From Acidimicrobiales bacterium (GTDB taxonomy: Bacteria; Actinomycetota; Acidimicrobiia; Acidimicrobiales; RAAP-2), in NCBI GenBank assembly GCA_017883125.1, contig JADGOD010000235.1, positions 1-11,500 of the forward strand: DNA of 11,500 nt, written 5' to 3'. This document shows, piece by piece, positions 1 to 6,374 of the stretch. The position numbers and the translations under genes were made by a program. Positions within the stretch are counted from its first letter, which is position 1; each line of letters begins with the position of its first letter. The notes below the pieces were generated by a model that had not been told where the DNA came from, ran no database searches, and saw only the letters and a program-made list of their open reading frames with translations.

Positions 1-335
1 AGGCCGTCGCAGAGCTGACCCCGAGCATCGGGGAACGTGTGTCCGAGGATCTGGAAGCCAGCGCACACCGAGAGGACGACCGCCCCGTCGGCGACGGCCT
101 CGGACAGGGTGCCGTCGGCGCTCAGTCGCTGGGCGGCCAGGACCTGCGGGCCGTCCTCACCCCCGCCGAGGCAGTAGAGGTCGGCCTTCGGGAGGGAGTC
201 GGACGATGGCGCGAGGACGAGCTCAGCGCCGATCCCCCTCCAGGTGGCCCGACGAAGGAGGATCTCGCCGTTCCCCCCATCGCCGTAGGTGCCGAGCAGG
301 TCCGGGTAGATCACCGCGATCCGGATCGTCGTCAT
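1..335 (-). CDS. gatD: Lipid II isoglutaminyl synthase, glutamine amidotransferase subunit GatD (3' part missing)
   Basis: Translating the minus strand from the ATG at 335-333 gives about 111 residues that run off the left edge, so the C-terminal part is not seen. The N-terminus reads IAVIYPDLLGTYGDGGNGEI, the conserved opening of GatD/CobB-CobQ-like amidotransferases, and SVCAGFQILG holds the expected nucleophile Cys91. The catalytic His lies beyond the window. In the known complex GatD hydrolyses glutamine and passes ammonia to MurT, which amidates the alpha-carboxyl of D-Glu in lipid II to give D-isoglutamine. The ATG overlaps the murT stop codon (ATGA, 335-332), so translational coupling is likely. 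Only a weak G-rich stretch precedes the start. A cobyric-acid-synthase-like amidotransferase is the alternative, but the MurT neighbour makes GatD far more likely. Confidence 0.93.
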   Translation of the reverse strand, partial: MTTIRIAVIYPDLLGTYGDGGNGEILLRRATWRGIGAELVLAPSSDSLPKADLYCLGGGEDGPQVLAAQRLSADGTLSEAVADGAVVLSVCAGFQILGHTFPDARGQLCDG

Positions 336-1564
336 CGAGCCGCCCCCCGCAGATCGTTGAAGGCCGTGTAGTTCCCGATGACATCTACCGCTCCGGTGTA
401 ACCCTCCGCCGCCTTGGCCACCGCCGTCGGCCCGGAGGCAACCGCGTCGTGCTCGACCTCGGCGTAGTGGAGCCTGACCGAGAGATCCCGCCAACGGTCC
501 CCGGTCGCCACGACCCGTCGTCCCCTGAGGGCGCCGAAGTCGACGTCATAGAGCCACGAGGGATCCGCCCCGTCGGCGATCCTCGAGTTGATCGCCACCA
601 CCACGGGAGCCGCGTCATCAGCCACGAGATCGAGCAGCGCCGACCAGCCCGCCGGGTTCTTGGCCAACATGAGGCGAGCGCTCGCTCCCCCGATGGTCGT
701 CGAGATGAAGCGACCCGCCACGTCGGTGACTCGGCTCAGCGCCGCCGATGCAGAGCGGGGATCGACGCCGAAGGCCTCTGCCGCCGCCAGCGCCATGAGG
801 GCATTGTCCCGGTTGAAGGACCCCGGAAGGGTGATCTCGAGCGGGACCGATCCGTGGGGGCCGTAGGCCGAGGCGGCATCTCGATGCCACGCTGGGGTGG
901 GGCGGGAGAAGGAGCATCCATCGCACCTCCAGCCCCAGCTGGGGTCGAAGTCGATGTGTCCGCCGCAGAGCGGGCACCCGGCGGCGTCGTGCTCCCAGGC
1001 CAGCCCCCCTGCCACCCAGACGATGCTGGGCGCCTGGCGGGCGGCGAAGGCGACCAGCGGATCGTCGGCGTTGGCCACCACGACCACCTCGTCGTTGCCG
1101 GCCAAGGCCCTGTCCCAGCGCTCGGCCAGCATCCGCACCTCGCTCATCCGATCGAGCTGATCTCTGGAGAGGTTCAAGAGCACGACGACCAGCGGTCCTG
1201 TCGCCGTGAGCACCGCGTCGAGGTATCCCTCGTCGACCTCGAGGACGGCACGTGTCGCTGTCGGATTCGCGGCCAGCGCAGCCACGTGGCCGGCGGGCAT
1301 GTTCGATCCCGTCGCGTTGGAGGCGACCTCGGCCCCTTCGGCGCCAAGAGCGGCGGTGAGCAGGGCCGTCGTGGTCGTCTTGCCGTTCGTCCCGCTGACT
1401 AGGGCGACCTTTCGCGACGAGCCGAGCCAGCCGAGGAGCCCGGGATCGATGGCCAAGCCGACCCGTCCACCGGCCACGGTCCCCTGGCCTCTGCCCGCCA
1501 GGCGCGACAGTCGATTGACGGCCAGAACGGAGTGTCGGGCTAGGTGGTGGCGGAGAGGCGTCAC
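332..1564 (-). CDS. murT: Lipid II isoglutaminyl synthase, Mur-ligase-like subunit MurT
   Basis: This 410-residue protein is of normal MurT length. It has a Mur-ligase central domain with the ATP-binding loop SGTNGKTTTT (residues 57-66) and NLSRDQLDRM (131-140). A four-cysteine zinc ribbon, CPLC...CDGC (Cys197, 200, 214, 217), is characteristic of MurT and absent from MurC-F. The C-terminal DUF1727 region contains KNPAGW (302-307) and DPSWLYDVDF (334-343), whose first Asp corresponds to the residue thought to complete the amidotransferase active site. With GatD it carries out ATP-dependent amidation of D-Glu in lipid II at the cytoplasmic membrane face. The start is GTG at 1564-1562, overlapping the TGA of the upstream acyltransferase gene (GTGA). 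The stop overlaps the gatD start. No inactivating change is visible. Confidence 0.95.
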   Translation of the reverse strand: MTPLRHHLARHSVLAVNRLSRLAGRGQGTVAGGRVGLAIDPGLLGWLGSSRKVALVSGTNGKTTTTALLTAALGAEGAEVASNATGSNMPAGHVAALAANPTATRAVLEVDEGYLDAVLTATGPLVVVLLNLSRDQLDRMSEVRMLAERWDRALAGNDEVVVVANADDPLVAFAARQAPSIVWVAGGLAWEHDAAGCPLCGGHIDFDPSWGWRCDGCSFSRPTPAWHRDAASAYGPHGSVPLEITLPGSFNRDNALMALAAAEAFGVDPRSASAALSRVTDVAGRFISTTIGGASARLMLAKNPAGWSALLDLVADDAAPVVVAINSRIADGADPSWLYDVDFGALRGRRVVATGDRWRDLSVRLHYAEVEHDAVASGPTAVAKAAEGYTGAVDVIGNYTAFNDLRGAAR

Positions 1565-2970
1565 GACGCTGCAGCGTCGTCGTCGCCACTGGTGGGGACC
1601 TTGCCCGAGGGGTAGGTGCGGGTCATCTCCTCATCGGTGATCTCGTCGAGCGGGCGGGCATCCCTCGGCAGCAGATCGGCGATCGCCACCATGATCACGG
1701 CGGTCGCCGCCTTGGGGTCGCCGTCGGGAACCTCGAGCGGCGAACCGACGGTCACCGAGACCCCGGGGGGGTCGAGAACCGTGGTCATCGTGGGGAGCTT
1801 CGACGATCGAGGCCAGACCACCTCGGTCCCCCAGAGCCCGACGGGGACCACCGGAGCCCCCGTCGCCTGGGCGAGGCGAGCGACGCCGCTCTTGCCCGTC
1901 AGGTTCGGGTCGAAGAACGCGGGGCCCCGGGGGATCGTGCCCTCGGGCAGGATGACCACGACCTCGCCCGCTCTGAGTGCCGCAGTCGCCTCGTCCATTG
2001 CCGTCTCCGGCGAGTTCTGCCGGTCGACGCGTATCGCCCCCAGGGCCCGAGCCGCCTGCGAGAGGACCGGGACGTCGAAGAGCTCCTTCTTGGCCAGAGC
2101 TCGCACCGGTCGCTTGATCTTGGCGGCGAGCACGGCGAGGGCGGCGACGTCGAAGTAGCTGCGGTGGTTCGCCGCGAGGATCACCGGTCCCTCGGTGGGC
2201 ACGTTCTCGATCCCGGAGATCGTGAAGCTGGCGTAGGGGAACATCTCAGGGCGCACGAAGGGCCGCAGCAGGTCATAGGCCTCGATCCCGAAGAGGGCGT
2301 GGACCCCTTCGGGTCGATCCCATTGCTCGAGCGCCCACCCTCGGGCCTTGGCCACCAACAAGAGCCGATAGTCAGCGTTCACCGCGTGGGGGTGACCGAT
2401 GCTCGAGAGCAAGGGGACGTCGAAGACGCTGTCGGAGAAGGCATGGGACTCCTCGAGGGCCTCGCCGTGCTCTTCGAGCCACCGCTTCACGGCGTTCAGC
2501 TTCCCGAGGCCCCAGACGAACCCGCCGTGCAGTCGACCCGTGTAGTGGCCGTCGACCGCCTCGTACCTCGTGGCGATCACATCATCGAAACCGAGTGCCT
2601 CGGCCAAGGGCCGCACGACGTCCTCTGGTGTGGTCGTCGCCAGGACCAGGCGGAGACCGTCGGCCCGCAGCGCATCGAGCCGGTCGGGCGCATAGGGGGC
2701 AAGGTGCTCAAGCAGCTCGGGCACCGCCCGGCAACCGGCCGCTCGGGTGGACTCCTGGCTCCACCCCTTGGCCACATGGACCGCCCCTCGAGCCAGGCCC
2801 ATCGACAGGACGTTCTCGCCGAAGCGGTCGAAGAAGCCGTAGACGAGGGATTGGCCGGGGATCCTGTGGCGCTCCGAGACGAGGCCCTCGGCCACCAGCG
2901 CCCGGGTGATCGCGGGGCCGCTCGCACCCCGAAGAAGGGTGCGGTCCAGATCGATGAAGGCAACGGGCAT
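1561..2970 (-). CDS. plsC: Fused HAD-family phosphatase / 1-acyl-sn-glycerol-3-phosphate acyltransferase
   Basis: This two-domain protein has 469 residues from the ATG at 2970, or 472 from a GTG at 2979. The first half is a HAD hydrolase of the phosphoserine-phosphatase-like IB group: FIDLDRT motif I near the N-terminus, LATTTPE motif II, GLGKLNAV with the conserved Lys, and SDSVFDVPLL as motif IV. The second half, from about residue 250, is a PlsC acyltransferase: NHRSYFD (H-x4-D), LPEGTIPRG and APVVPVGLWGTE. PlsC transfers an acyl chain to lysophosphatidic acid to give phosphatidic acid. The natural substrate of the HAD half is unknown. The same fusion occurs in mycobacteria (Rv2483c type). 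I prefer the ATG because a TANNNT hexamer (2983-2978) would put transcript initiation at about this codon, and neither start has a clear ribosome-binding site. It is the first gene of the murT-gatD operon, overlapping murT by 4 nt. Confidence 0.92.
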   Translation of the reverse strand: MPVAFIDLDRTLLRGASGPAITRALVAEGLVSERHRIPGQSLVYGFFDRFGENVLSMGLARGAVHVAKGWSQESTRAAGCRAVPELLEHLAPYAPDRLDALRADGLRLVLATTTPEDVVRPLAEALGFDDVIATRYEAVDGHYTGRLHGGFVWGLGKLNAVKRWLEEHGEALEESHAFSDSVFDVPLLSSIGHPHAVNADYRLLLVAKARGWALEQWDRPEGVHALFGIEAYDLLRPFVRPEMFPYASFTISGIENVPTEGPVILAANHRSYFDVAALAVLAAKIKRPVRALAKKELFDVPVLSQAARALGAIRVDRQNSPETAMDEATAALRAGEVVVILPEGTIPRGPAFFDPNLTGKSGVARLAQATGAPVVPVGLWGTEVVWPRSSKLPTMTTVLDPPGVSVTVGSPLEVPDGDPKAATAVIMVAIADLLPRDARPLDEITDEEMTRTYPSGKVPTSGDDDAAAS

Positions 2971-2977
2971 CTGCACC

Positions 2978-2983
2978 ACGCTA
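2978..2983 (-). promoter_or_regulatory. Candidate -10 element (TAGCGT) for the plsC-murT-gatD operon
   Basis: On the minus strand TAGCGT is followed by 7 nt and then the ATG at 2970. In actinobacteria a TANNNT box 6-7 nt ahead of the start codon is the usual arrangement for a leaderless transcript. No Shine-Dalgarno sequence is present. I see no good -35. The match is short and could be chance. Confidence 0.35.
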
Positions 2984-3027
2984 CCGGTGCTTCAGAGGGC
3001 CCTGCTCCGAACTTGTGCCAGAAAAGC

Positions 3028-3065
3028 AGCAAAGGGACCGCCGGGGGGGTGGCGATCCCTTTGCT
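3028..3065. repeat. Perfect 10-bp inverted repeat in the divergent plsC / LysR intergenic region
   Basis: AGCAAAGGGA at 3028-3037 is exactly complementary to TCCCTTTGCT at 3056-3065. Inside, after one mismatch, CGCC (3039-3042) can pair with GGCG (3051-3054), leaving a G-rich loop. Read on the minus strand the hairpin is followed by GCTTTTCTGG, so it could act as a terminator or attenuator ahead of plsC. It could equally block antisense transcription from the regulator side, or be an operator. It lies about 58 bp upstream of the plsC start and 130 bp upstream of the LysR start. The structure is read directly; its role is open. Confidence 0.6.
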
Positions 3066-3140
3066 TAGATCCGCCATCAGACGAGGAGGGGGGGTTCCTG
3101 TCGACGTGCGGTATGAGACAAGTATGCGCCCTTCTGCTTC

Positions 3141-3195
3141 ATCTTGCAAGCCGTTTGATGTGATATCTTGCATCTGTTTCTCAGATGGGAGTGAG
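3141..3195 (+). promoter_or_regulatory. Candidate promoter/operator and ribosome-binding site of the LysR-type regulator
   Basis: The stretch from about 3106 to 3183 is clearly AT-richer than its surroundings. It carries ATCTTGCA twice in direct orientation (3141-3148 and 3165-3172, 24 bp apart). CTTGCAAG (3143-3150) is palindromic, and GATG (3157-3160) pairs with CATC (3171-3174). TATCTT (3164-3169) fits an actinobacterial TANNNT -10 and overlaps the second repeat, which is where an autoregulatory site could sit. No convincing -35 is seen. GGGAG at 3187-3191 lies 4 nt before the ATG and serves as ribosome-binding site. The promoter call is inference. Confidence 0.4.
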
Positions 3196-4146
3196 ATGGA
3201 CCTCAAACAGCTCGAAGCTCTGGTCGGCATCGCCGACCATGGGAGCTTCTCGACCGCCGCCGCTGCTCTCGGGACCGTCCAGTCGAACGTCTCGGGGCGG
3301 ATCGCCCGGCTTGAACGCGAGCTGGACGCCTCCCTCGTAGACCGCGCCAGCGGAGAGCTGACCGAGGAGGGGCAGATCGTGGCGACTCGGGCTCGACGGG
3401 TCCTCGGCGAGCTCGACGCCATGATGTCCGACGTCATCGCCACGCGCTCGGAGGTCTCCGGCACCGTCCGGCTAGGGCTGATCGGGACCACGGGGCGGTG
3501 GTTGATCCCCCGCCTGCTCGAGACACTTCGAGAGCGGCACCCCCGGATCAGGCTCCTGATCACGGAGGGGACCTCGGCGATCCTCGAGCCTCGACTGCTC
3601 CAGGGCCAGCTCGACCTGGCGATCCTGACGATCCCGATTCACACCGACGAGCTCGCCGTCCAGCCGCTCTTCGATGAGGACCTCTTCCTGGTCCTTCCCA
3701 CTGAGCACCCCATGGCGTTGGCGCACTCCCGTGGCAGCGGCCCGCTCCCCCTCAAGGAGCTCGAGGGACTTGAGATGCTGCTGCCCCTCTCAGGGACAGC
3801 GCTGAGGATGGAGATCGACCAGACCATGGCCACCGTCGGGGTGACGCTCACCGCATCGATCGAGCTGGACGGCCTGCGCACGCTGGCCTCGCTGGTCTTC
3901 GATGGCTACGGGCCGGCGATCCTCCCGGCCACCGCCGTCCCCGATCACCTCCGCGCCCAGTTCCGCCTCCTCGAGCTCGTCGGGTTCCCCCAGCGCCAGG
4001 TCGGTGTGGCCTCTCGCCGACACAGCCTTCCCTCGGCGCCGACCAGGACGGTTCGAGACGTCCTTCTCGACATCGCTCGTGATGCGGGCGGTCACCGAGA
4101 GGGCATCCACGAGGTCACCACCGGTCAGGTGTCGGCGAAGACCTAA
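3196..4146 (+). CDS. LysR-type transcriptional regulator
   Basis: This protein has 316 residues, the usual length for the family. The N-terminal winged helix-turn-helix is clear: MDLKQLEALVGIADHGSFSTAAAALGTVQSNVSGRIARLERELDASL runs through residues 1-47 in the standard LysR pattern, though LVDRASGELTEEG replaces the more common LFxRxxxxxxLTxxG. The remainder, from about residue 85 (SGTVRLGLIGTT), is the two-lobed effector-binding domain. The reading frame stays open far upstream, antisense to plsC, but the family's N-terminus and GGGAG just before this ATG fix the start. It is transcribed divergently from plsC-murT-gatD and is followed after 9 nt by a DNA glycosylase gene. LysR proteins often control the divergent gene and themselves. 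The effector and target cannot be read from the sequence. Confidence 0.93.
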   Translation: MDLKQLEALVGIADHGSFSTAAAALGTVQSNVSGRIARLERELDASLVDRASGELTEEGQIVATRARRVLGELDAMMSDVIATRSEVSGTVRLGLIGTTGRWLIPRLLETLRERHPRIRLLITEGTSAILEPRLLQGQLDLAILTIPIHTDELAVQPLFDEDLFLVLPTEHPMALAHSRGSGPLPLKELEGLEMLLPLSGTALRMEIDQTMATVGVTLTASIELDGLRTLASLVFDGYGPAILPATAVPDHLRAQFRLLELVGFPQRQVGVASRRHSLPSAPTRTVRDVLLDIARDAGGHREGIHEVTTGQVSAKT

Positions 4147-4149
4147 TCT
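4144..4149 (+). promoter_or_regulatory. Candidate -10 hexamer (TAATCT) ahead of the DNA glycosylase
   Basis: TAATCT starts with the TAA stop codon of the LysR gene and ends 6 nt before the ATG at 4156. No Shine-Dalgarno sequence precedes that ATG. The spacing fits a leaderless start, but sharing bases with the stop codon makes a chance match more likely. Confidence 0.25.
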
Positions 4150-4155
4150 CAAGCC

Positions 4156-4797
4156 ATGACGTCCCCGCGGCGCACCGAGATCGCCGAGAGGCTGGCGGAG
4201 CTCGATGATCGCCTTGCCCTCATCGCCGGGATCGTCGGGCCCCCGCCATCGCGACGTGCGCTGCCCGTCGATCGTCGCTTCGAGCGCCTCGCCGTCTCGA
4301 TCCTCCACCAACAGCTCGCCGTCGCTGCGGCGGCCACCATCACCACCAGGGCAACGGTGGCCGTCGGAGGGTCGTTCACGCCCACCGCCGTGCTGTCCAC
4401 CCCGGAGGCCGAGCTCCGAGCATGCGGCGTCTCCGCAGCAAAGGCGGCTGCTCTCTACGACCTCGCCACCCAGGTCGGCTCCGGTCACGTCGACCTCGGG
4501 GGTCTCGGTCGGCGCAGCGATGAGGACGTCGTCGCTGCGCTGAGCTCGATCAGGGGCATCGGACGCTGGACCGCGGAGATGTTCCTCATGGGGCCCCTCG
4601 GCCGTCACGATGTCTGGCCGGTCGGAGACCTCGGGGTCCGGAGCGGCTGGGCGATCTTGAGCGGCACCGCGACCGAGTCCCCGGCGGATCTCCTGGGCGC
4701 TGCGGACCACCTGCGACCATGGCGCAGCTCGGTTGCCTGGTACTGCTGGCAGGCGGTCGGCGTCGCACGCTCCAACGACGGGCAGCTTCGGCGGTAG
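4156..4797 (+). CDS. DNA-3-methyladenine glycosylase II (AlkA-type, HhH-GPD superfamily)
   Basis: This 213-residue protein is the catalytic helix-hairpin-helix-GPD core, without the N-terminal extra domain of E. coli AlkA or an Ada-type domain. SILHQQLAV (48-56) is the conserved entry helix. The hairpin-helix-hairpin reads LSSIRGIGRWTAEMFLM (129-145). PVGDLGVRSG holds the expected catalytic Asp158, and RPWRSSVAWYCW (187-198) matches the W/RPYRSxAAxxLW helix near the end. It has no iron-sulfur cysteine cluster, arguing against EndoIII/MutY. Such enzymes excise alkylated bases, mainly 3-methyladenine, to begin base-excision repair. The gene lies 9 nt after the LysR stop and 13 nt before the peptidase start, so it is probably co-transcribed. 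Whether the regulator controls it in response to alkylation is unknown. Confidence 0.9.
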   Translation: MTSPRRTEIAERLAELDDRLALIAGIVGPPPSRRALPVDRRFERLAVSILHQQLAVAAAATITTRATVAVGGSFTPTAVLSTPEAELRACGVSAAKAAALYDLATQVGSGHVDLGGLGRRSDEDVVAALSSIRGIGRWTAEMFLMGPLGRHDVWPVGDLGVRSGWAILSGTATESPADLLGAADHLRPWRSSVAWYCWQAVGVARSNDGQLRR

Positions 4798-4810
4798 CGT
4801 CACGCTGACC

Positions 4811-6232
4811 ATGAGCGATCTGTTCGATTTCGTCGAAGCGCGGTTCCTGACCGACGCCGTCCCTGTTCTCTCGAACTACGTGACGATCCCCTGCCTGTCG
4901 CCCGCCTTCGATCCCCAGTGGTCCGAGCGGGGGGCCATCGATGCGGCGATGGACGCATTCGCCACCTGGGCCAGGCGTCGACGGCTCCGAGAGGTATCGG
5001 CAGAGATCGTCCGGCTGGAGGGCAGGACCCCCGCTCTCATCGTCGACATCCCGGCGACCGCTCGAGACGGGGGGACCATCCTGCTCTACGGCCATCTCGA
5101 CAAGCAGCCTCCCCTGGGCGACTGGAGTGCCGGACTTGACCCGTTCGTCCCGGTCCGGCGGGGCGAGCACCTCTTCGGGCGCGGCACCGCCGATGATGGC
5201 TATGCGCTCTTCGCCGCCCTCGGTGCGATCGAGGCGATGGAGACCCTCGGCCACGCCCACGGTCGGTGCCGGATCGTCATCGAAGCCTCCGAGGAGAGCG
5301 GCAGCCCCGATCTCGACGCTCACCTCGACGCGATGGCCGCCGACCTCGGCCAGGTCGATCTCGTGATCTGCCTCGACTCAGGGGCTCTCGACTACGAACG
5401 GCTCTGGGTGACGACCTCGCTGCGGGGAAACCTCATCGTGACGCTCAACGTCGCCGTCCTCGCGCACGGTGTCCACTCAGGCGAAGCGGGCGGGGTCGTG
5501 CCGTCGTCGTTCCGGATCCTGCGTCAGCTCCTCGACCGCATCGAGAACCCCGAGACCGGGGAGCTCTTGCTCCCAGAGCTCGACGTCCAGCCCCCTGAGC
5601 ACCATCTGGCCGCAGCTGCCTTGCTGTCGAACGAGCTCGATGACCCGTTGGCGCACACCTTCCCGACGCTCCCAGGCCTCGAGCTGATGGGGAGAGACGG
5701 CGCCGAGCGCCTGATCCGCCAGGCGTGGAGCGCGTCGCTCTCGGTCATCGGGATCGACGGCATCCCCTCGGTGGCGGATGCCGGCAACGTCCTGCGATCA
5801 TCGACGATGGTGAGGCTCTCGATCCGCACGCCACCATCGTCGGACGCCAAGAGAGCCCTCCGGTCGGTGGTCAACGCGCTGAGCGCCGAGCCTCCTTCGG
5901 GGGCGACGGTGACCGTGAAGGCCGAGCCGGCCGCCCAGGGCTGGGTCGCCCCTCCACCGAGCCGCTGGCTCGCAGACGCCCTCGACGCTGCATCGAGAGA
6001 GGCGTTCGGCCGGCCACCGGGCTACCTGGGGGAGGGTGGCTCGATCCCCTTCCTGGCATCCCTGGGACGGCGTTTCCCCCGCGCCCAGTTCGTGGTGACC
6101 GGCGTGCTCGGTCCAGGCTCGAACGCCCACGGACCAGATGAGTCGCTGCACCTCCCCACCGCCGTCGGGGTCACCGCCGGAATCGCCTCGGTGCTCCGGG
6201 CCCACGCCCAGCCACACACCCTCGCCGAGTAG
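4811..6232 (+). CDS. M20-family metallopeptidase (dipeptidase-like, CNDP/ArgE/DapE superfamily)
   Basis: This 473-residue protein has the full M20 metal-site set: YGHLDKQP (His95, with catalytic Asp97), FGRGTADDGY (bridging Asp128), EASEESGS (Glu161/Glu162), CLDSGA (Asp189) and SNAHGPDE near the C-terminus for the last His. The lid or dimerisation domain begins near SLRGNLIVTLNVAVLAHGVHSGEAGG. EGGSIPFL is also as expected. No signal peptide is visible, so it is probably a cytosolic di-zinc hydrolase of dipeptides or N-acylated amino acids. GHLDKQP and the acidic HGPDE resemble the carnosinase/Cys-Gly dipeptidase branch more than DapE or ArgE. The exact substrate cannot be told. The ATG at 4811 was chosen because it begins the family-like helix. 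No ribosome-binding site is seen, but TAGCGT (4795-4800) ends 10 nt before it. Confidence 0.9.
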   Translation: MSDLFDFVEARFLTDAVPVLSNYVTIPCLSPAFDPQWSERGAIDAAMDAFATWARRRRLREVSAEIVRLEGRTPALIVDIPATARDGGTILLYGHLDKQPPLGDWSAGLDPFVPVRRGEHLFGRGTADDGYALFAALGAIEAMETLGHAHGRCRIVIEASEESGSPDLDAHLDAMAADLGQVDLVICLDSGALDYERLWVTTSLRGNLIVTLNVAVLAHGVHSGEAGGVVPSSFRILRQLLDRIENPETGELLLPELDVQPPEHHLAAAALLSNELDDPLAHTFPTLPGLELMGRDGAERLIRQAWSASLSVIGIDGIPSVADAGNVLRSSTMVRLSIRTPPSSDAKRALRSVVNALSAEPPSGATVTVKAEPAAQGWVAPPPSRWLADALDAASREAFGRPPGYLGEGGSIPFLASLGRRFPRAQFVVTGVLGPGSNAHGPDESLHLPTAVGVTAGIASVLRAHAQPHTLAE

Positions 6233-6250
6233 GCCGCAGACCGACCTGAT

Positions 6251-6265
6251 CGGCTCCCGGAGCCG
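6251..6265 (+). terminator. Small hairpin after the M20 peptidase gene, possible terminator
   Basis: CGGCTC (6251-6256) pairs with GAGCCG (6260-6265) around a CCG loop, 18 bp after the stop codon. Only TTGAG follows, so there is no proper T-run and intrinsic termination would be weak. Confidence 0.3.
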
Positions 6266-6359
6266 TTGAGCGGCGTGTCGATCCGGTGAGGAACGTGACC
6301 TCTGTGCCCTTGCGGGGAACGGATGGCGCGAGAGCCCTGCGCGCTCCGTCGGAGAGGCC

Positions 6360-6365
6360 TATCGT
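6360..6365 (+). promoter_or_regulatory. Candidate -10 hexamer (TATCGT) ahead of the dienelactone-hydrolase gene
   Basis: TATCGT ends 9 nt before the ATG at 6375, which would give a leader of only a few bases. No -35 of quality and no strong Shine-Dalgarno are visible. The rest of the 142-bp gap (6233-6374) shows no gene and only the hairpin at 6251-6265. Confidence 0.3.
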
Positions 6366-6374
6366 GGCGAGATC

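Noticed and set aside
206..1402. Long plus-strand open frame (398 codons) opposite murT
   Set aside because: It is antisense to a gene with full MurT motifs. The translation is Arg/Pro/Gly/His-rich with no recognisable domain, as expected from GC-rich codon bias.
3034..3089. G-runs (two of seven Gs) as a possible G-quadruplex
   Set aside because: Four suitably spaced runs are not present on one strand. The first long run is better explained as the loop of the inverted repeat.
2906..3163. 85-codon plus-strand frame in the plsC-LysR intergenic region
   Set aside because: It starts inside plsC in antisense, has no ribosome-binding site, and its translation crosses the inverted repeat with no recognisable pattern.
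2164..3195. Open 344-codon extension in frame upstream of the LysR gene
   Set aside because: It runs antisense to plsC. The LysR family N-terminus and the GGGAG site place the start at 3196, and the extension has low-complexity content.
3790..4812. 340-codon minus-strand frame across the LysR and glycosylase genes
   Set aside because: Its composition is that of a shadow frame, it has no motif, and it covers two well-supported genes on the other strand.
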